From assembly GCA_024276775.1 (NCBI GenBank), contig JAJRWO010000130.1, positions 1 to 10,192 of the forward strand: 10,192 nucleotides of DNA. Reading direction: 5' to 3'. The notes under the pieces are model-generated. The model worked only from the letters and a program-made list of their open reading frames with translations. It made no database searches and was not told the origin of the DNA. A program made the translations under genes and the position numbers. Positions 8,837-10,192 of the stretch are shown one piece after another. Origin of the DNA: Gammaproteobacteria bacterium. Its GTDB lineage: Bacteria > Pseudomonadota > Gammaproteobacteria > Tenderiales > Tenderiaceae. Each line of letters begins with the position of its first letter. Position 1 is the stretch's first letter.

Positions 8837-9292
8837 TCAAAACGACAGATTTTCCAATTCTTCCGGCAACCCACCTTCGGTGGAGATGACGTCCGCCAGC
8901 CACTCATCACGACTGCCATTCCAAGTTGCCTCATCCCAGATTTCAAACTTATTCCCCTGCCCCACCAGCACAATGCGCTTCTCCAGGCCGGCATACTCAC
9001 GCAACACACTCGGCAGTAAAATGCGGCCATTACCATCAAGCTCACACTCGCTGGCATACCCCATCAGCAAACGCTTCAGGCTACGGGCCTTGGTGTTCAG
9101 ATCCGACAGGCGTGCCAGCTTGCGTTCGAGCTGCTCCCAATCAGCCTCAGGAAAAAGCATCAGACAGCCACCAAAATCAACCGTCAATACCAAACGACCG
9201 TCACAAAGCTCTCGCAGGCGCTCACGGTATTTTGCCGGCATCGCCATGCGACCCTTGGCATCAACATTGATTGGGCTTACGCCTTTGAACAA
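8837..9292 (-). CDS. mraZ: Transcriptional regulator MraZ, first gene of the dcw cluster
   Basis: DNA-binding protein of the AbrB-like fold which in E. coli represses the dcw promoter and so its own gene. It has 151 residues from the TTG at 9290-9292. The two tandem MraZ/SpoVT-like half-domains each carry the DxxxR signature: DAKGR (11-15) followed by MAMP, and DGNGR (86-90) followed by ILLP. LLMGYASECELD (75-86) and VGQGNKFEIWDE (110-121) match E. coli MraZ closely. No ATG is available: two consecutive TTG codons (9293-9295 and 9290-9292) precede FKGVSPIN. The second lies 7 bases from the GGAG core of AGGAGAAGG and gives MFKG, like E. coli MFRG, so I prefer it. Upstream lie a promoter and three operator-like boxes, consistent with autorepression. 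TTG initiation probably keeps levels low. Confidence 0.96.
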   Translation of the reverse strand: MFKGVSPINVDAKGRMAMPAKYRERLRELCDGRLVLTVDFGGCLMLFPEADWEQLERKLARLSDLNTKARSLKRLLMGYASECELDGNGRILLPSVLREYAGLEKRIVLVGQGNKFEIWDEATWNGSRDEWLADVISTEGGLPEELENLSF

Positions 9293-9295
9293 CAA

Positions 9296-9304
9296 CCTTC
9301 TCCT
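9296..9304 (-). promoter_or_regulatory. Shine-Dalgarno sequence of mraZ
   Basis: AGGAGAAGG on the minus strand directly precedes two TTG codons. GGAG is 4 bases from the first TTG and 7 from the second, so it favours the second (9290-9292). It also explains how a gene without an ATG could be translated efficiently. Confidence 0.8.
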
Positions 9305-9327
9305 TTTGGTGTTTTAAGCCATGTGTA

Positions 9328-9352
9328 ACCCACAAGCCACCACTTTCACCCA
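9328..9352 (-). promoter_or_regulatory. Predicted MraZ operator: three TGGGN-type boxes
   Basis: Reading the minus strand, TGGGT (9352-9348), TGGTG (9342-9338) and TGGGT (9332-9328) are separated by two 5-base spacers, an exact 10-bp period that puts all three on one face of the helix. E. coli MraZ is known to bind TGGGN direct repeats with 5-base spacers near its own promoter. Here the boxes lie just downstream of the predicted -10, in the early transcribed leader, where bound MraZ could block transcription. The middle box deviates at its fourth base (T for G). The next positions in phase (9318-9322 and 9358-9362) do not match, so the array has three boxes. Confidence 0.85.
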
Positions 9353-9361
9353 CTTTTTGAC

Positions 9362-9390
9362 ACTATAGGCATTTAAAGTGGCCAATGCAA
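9362..9390 (-). promoter_or_regulatory. Predicted sigma70 promoter of mraZ and the dcw cluster
   Basis: On the minus strand TTGCAT (9390-9385, -35-like, 3 of 6 consensus bases) is followed after exactly 17 bases by TATAGT (9367-9362, 5 of 6). Transcription would start near 9355, giving a leader of about 60 bases that contains the three MraZ boxes. The -35 is weak, which would fit dependence on A/T-rich upstream sequence or an activator. Found by reading, not by a scoring matrix. Confidence 0.65.
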
Positions 9391-9401
9391 GTAAAAGCAA
9401 A

Positions 9402-9445
9402 CACCTAAAATGACATTTCTTTCTTAAATGACAATAACTTAGGTG
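9402..9445. repeat. Nested inverted repeats with a direct repeat upstream of the mraZ promoter
   Basis: The outer arms are CACCTAA (9402-9408) and TTAGGTG (9439-9445). The inner arms are CATTT (9414-9418) and AAATG (9426-9430) around a 7-base loop. The octamer AAATGACA occurs twice in direct orientation (9408-9415 and 9426-9433), 18 bases apart. The element starts 12 bases upstream of the predicted -35 of mraZ. It could be a binding site for an unidentified regulator or simply A/T-rich promoter-flanking DNA. There is no U-tract, so it is not an intrinsic terminator. Confidence 0.4.
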
Positions 9446-9481
9446 GCTAGATAACAAAGTGGGAGAACTTACAAAACAGCT

Positions 9482-9517
9482 CCAAAACAATCAATTTTGG
9501 AATCAAAATGTTGATTG
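9482..9517 (-). terminator. Possible weak terminator or alternative hairpins
   Basis: CAATCAATTTTG (9488-9499) pairs with CAAAA-TG-TTGATTG (9504-9517), giving a 12-bp A/T-rich stem with a 2-base bulge and 4-base loop. On the minus strand it is followed by TTTTGG, loosely like an intrinsic terminator. The overlapping pair CCAAAA (9482-9487) and TTTTGG (9495-9500) would form a competing hairpin. The low G+C of the stem and short T-run make termination doubtful; it could equally be a protein-binding palindrome. Confidence 0.25.
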
Positions 9518-9683
9518 CACGACTTAACGTTTTACTTTAAGTTTGAGCCCATCCAGAACTTCAAACGAGGCGAATGTCGACTCTCAACTTTTCGCTTCAC
9601 ACGCGGCCTGCCAATGACCCAATTGCGTTCGAATAATAATTCGGAGCTTAGTCCACCGCCTGAGCATAGAACAGACGAGGCAA

Positions 9684-9700
9684 TATCCTTCTCAAGGATA
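9684..9700. repeat. Short perfect inverted repeat
   Basis: TATCCTT and AAGGATA form a perfect 7-bp stem around the loop CTC. No T-run follows on either strand, so it is not a normal intrinsic terminator. Its role is unknown and chance occurrence is possible. Confidence 0.35.
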
Positions 9701-9794
9701 GGTGCCGGGAAGAGAAAATCAGAGATTTTGTACTGCACGTACCCCCCCCAACTAACAGAATCCACAAATCTGCCACTATAAATTACGCTTACCA

Positions 9795-9823
9795 TTGACT
9801 ACTGTTTATTTATACAGTATTCT
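9795..9823 (+). promoter_or_regulatory. Predicted sigma70 promoter of dinB
   Basis: TTGACT (9795-9800, 5 of 6 consensus -35 bases), a 17-base spacer and TATTCT (9818-9823, 4 of 6). The start of transcription would be near 9830, leaving a leader of about 33 bases. The LexA box fills the spacer, as expected for a repressible SOS promoter. Confidence 0.75.
9800..9819 (+). promoter_or_regulatory. LexA (SOS) box of dinB
   Basis: TACTGTTTATTTATACAGTA contains the invariant CTGT (9802-9805), 8 A/T bases and ACAG (9814-9817), and differs from the E. coli consensus at only two spacer positions. It occupies the promoter spacer, so LexA binding should exclude RNA polymerase until SOS induction. The form is typical of gammaproteobacterial LexA. 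Confidence 0.93.
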
Positions 9824-9862
9824 GAGAAAATAGAACAAACAAGGCACACAAAATGTGAAGCA

Positions 9863-10192
9863 ATGCCCACCACCCGAAAGATCATCCACATTGATATGGA
9901 CTGCTTTTATGCCGCTATTGAGGTTCGGGACAACCCCGAACTGCGCGGCAAGCCAGTTGCCGTGGGAGGCAAGCCCGGTACTCGCGGCGTGCTGTGTACC
10001 TGCAATTATGAGGCACGGAAGCTTGGCATCCACTCGGCCATGCCCGCCTCCCACGCAGCTCGGCTTTGTCCTGACCTGATTTTTCTGCCTGTTAACTTCG
10101 ATAAATACCGCAAGGCCTCTCGGGCTATTCACGATATTTTTGGGAGGTATACGGAGTTTATCGAGCCACTCTCTTTAGATGAAGCCTATTTG
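9863..10192 (+). CDS. dinB: DNA polymerase IV (Y-family, DinB), 3' part missing
   Basis: Error-prone translesion polymerase of the SOS response. The first 110 residues are present of about 350 in the family, and the frame is open at the window edge. It begins MPTTRKIIHIDMDCFYAAIEVRD, aligning with E. coli MRKIIHVDMDCFFAAVEMRD plus three extra N-terminal residues. Visible metal ligands are Asp11, and Asp106 with Glu107 in SLDEAYL (104-110). The steric-gate position corresponding to E. coli Phe13 is Tyr16, a common alternative in Y-family enzymes. RGVLCTCNYEARKLGIHSAMP (41-61) is the conserved fingers region. The ATG at 9863-9865 has only a weak, too-close GAAG upstream, but no better start is seen. 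It is transcribed away from mraZ, controlled by the LexA box, and functionally unrelated to the dcw genes. Confidence 0.97.
   Translation, partial: MPTTRKIIHIDMDCFYAAIEVRDNPELRGKPVAVGGKPGTRGVLCTCNYEARKLGIHSAMPASHAARLCPDLIFLPVNFDKYRKASRAIHDIFGRYTEFIEPLSLDEAYL

Larger units (their letters stand above)
9446..9794. other. Intergenic stretch between the mraZ and dinB control regions; no recognised gene
   Basis: About 350 bases without a gene I recognise. Open frames of 87 to 88 codons exist on both strands, so long frames here reflect a shortage of stop codons. The minus-strand frame 9532-9795 starts inside the dinB -35, lacks a ribosome-binding site and encodes a basic C-terminus (RPRVKRKVESRHSPRLK, residues 63-79) that I cannot place in a family. 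Small structures seen are the imperfect hairpin at 9482-9517, a 7-bp stem with 3-base loop at 9684-9700, a short AAAATC/GATTTT inverted repeat (9715-9729) and a run of eight C (9742-9749). No tRNA, rRNA or known small RNA is recognisable. Confidence 0.6.

Noticed and set aside
8826..8903. N-terminal extension of rsmH to the GTG at 8901-8903
   Set aside because: It would overlap mraZ by 67 bases, adds 26 residues without family resemblance, and is better explained as an open frame running into mraZ by chance.
8811..9317. 168-codon plus-strand open frame antisense to mraZ and the start of rsmH
   Set aside because: It is a frame shadow of mraZ, whose protein is clearly conserved. The translated product is low-complexity Ser/Arg-rich sequence with no recognisable motif and no ribosome-binding site.
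9715..9729. AAAATC/GATTTT inverted repeat as a terminator
   Set aside because: The stem is only 6 bp and A/T-rich with no following T-run, and there is no upstream gene for it to terminate.
9742..9749. Run of eight C as a possible phase-variable tract
   Set aside because: It lies in non-coding DNA about 45 bases upstream of the dinB -35 and outside any promoter spacer or convincing reading frame. One tract of this length is weak evidence for slippage control.
9515..9781. 88-codon plus-strand open frame in the intergenic region
   Set aside because: There is no ribosome-binding site, no recognisable motif, and an equally long frame exists on the opposite strand of the same DNA.
1..10192. Mobile elements, CRISPR arrays, tRNA or rRNA genes, toxin-antitoxin or defence modules
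   Set aside because: None was seen. Apart from the intergenic region the window is fully accounted for by conserved dcw genes and dinB.

Overview
The window is almost entirely the 5' part of a division and cell wall (dcw) cluster, read on the minus strand. At the right edge it is followed by the start of a divergently transcribed dinB gene for DNA polymerase IV. The gene order (mraZ-rsmH-ftsL-ftsI-murE-murF-mraY-murD-ftsW) and the protein sequences fit a gammaproteobacterium: MraY is 360 residues and MraZ about 151, both close to E. coli lengths, MurE has the DNPR motif of meso-diaminopimelate ligases, and DinB sits behind a canonical CTGT-N8-ACAG LexA box. Genus cannot be assigned from this stretch.

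Layout, in order of transcription on the minus strand. About 9295-9445 holds the control region of mraZ: a sigma70-like promoter (9362-9390) and three MraZ-type boxes with exact 10-bp period (9328-9352). Then come mraZ (8837-9292), rsmH (7896-8825), ftsL (7590-7895), ftsI (5854-7593), murE (4367-5854), murF (2982-4370), mraY (1900-2982), murD (523-1890) and ftsW (526 to beyond position 1). Gaps between genes are 0 to 11 bases or 1 to 4 base overlaps, with no recognisable terminator between them, so one polycistronic, translationally coupled transcript is expected. It continues out of the window, presumably to murG, murC and the later ftsQAZ genes.

On the plus strand, dinB begins at 9863 and runs off the end. 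Its promoter (9795-9823) has the LexA box placed exactly in the spacer between -35 and -10. The roughly 350 bases between the two control regions (9446-9794) hold no recognised gene, but contain inverted repeats and an unconvincing 87-codon minus-strand frame.

How the genes work together: MurE, MurF and MurD add amino acids to the UDP-MurNAc peptide in the cytoplasm, and MraY moves the finished precursor to the lipid carrier. FtsW polymerises glycan and FtsI crosslinks it at the septum, with FtsL recruiting and activating them. RsmH methylates 16S rRNA, and MraZ is the transcription factor expected to repress the whole cluster. DinB is an unrelated SOS-inducible translesion polymerase. I saw no sign of a new system. 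The region is a well-conserved housekeeping locus, and its points of interest are regulatory details in the 570-base divergent intergenic region.
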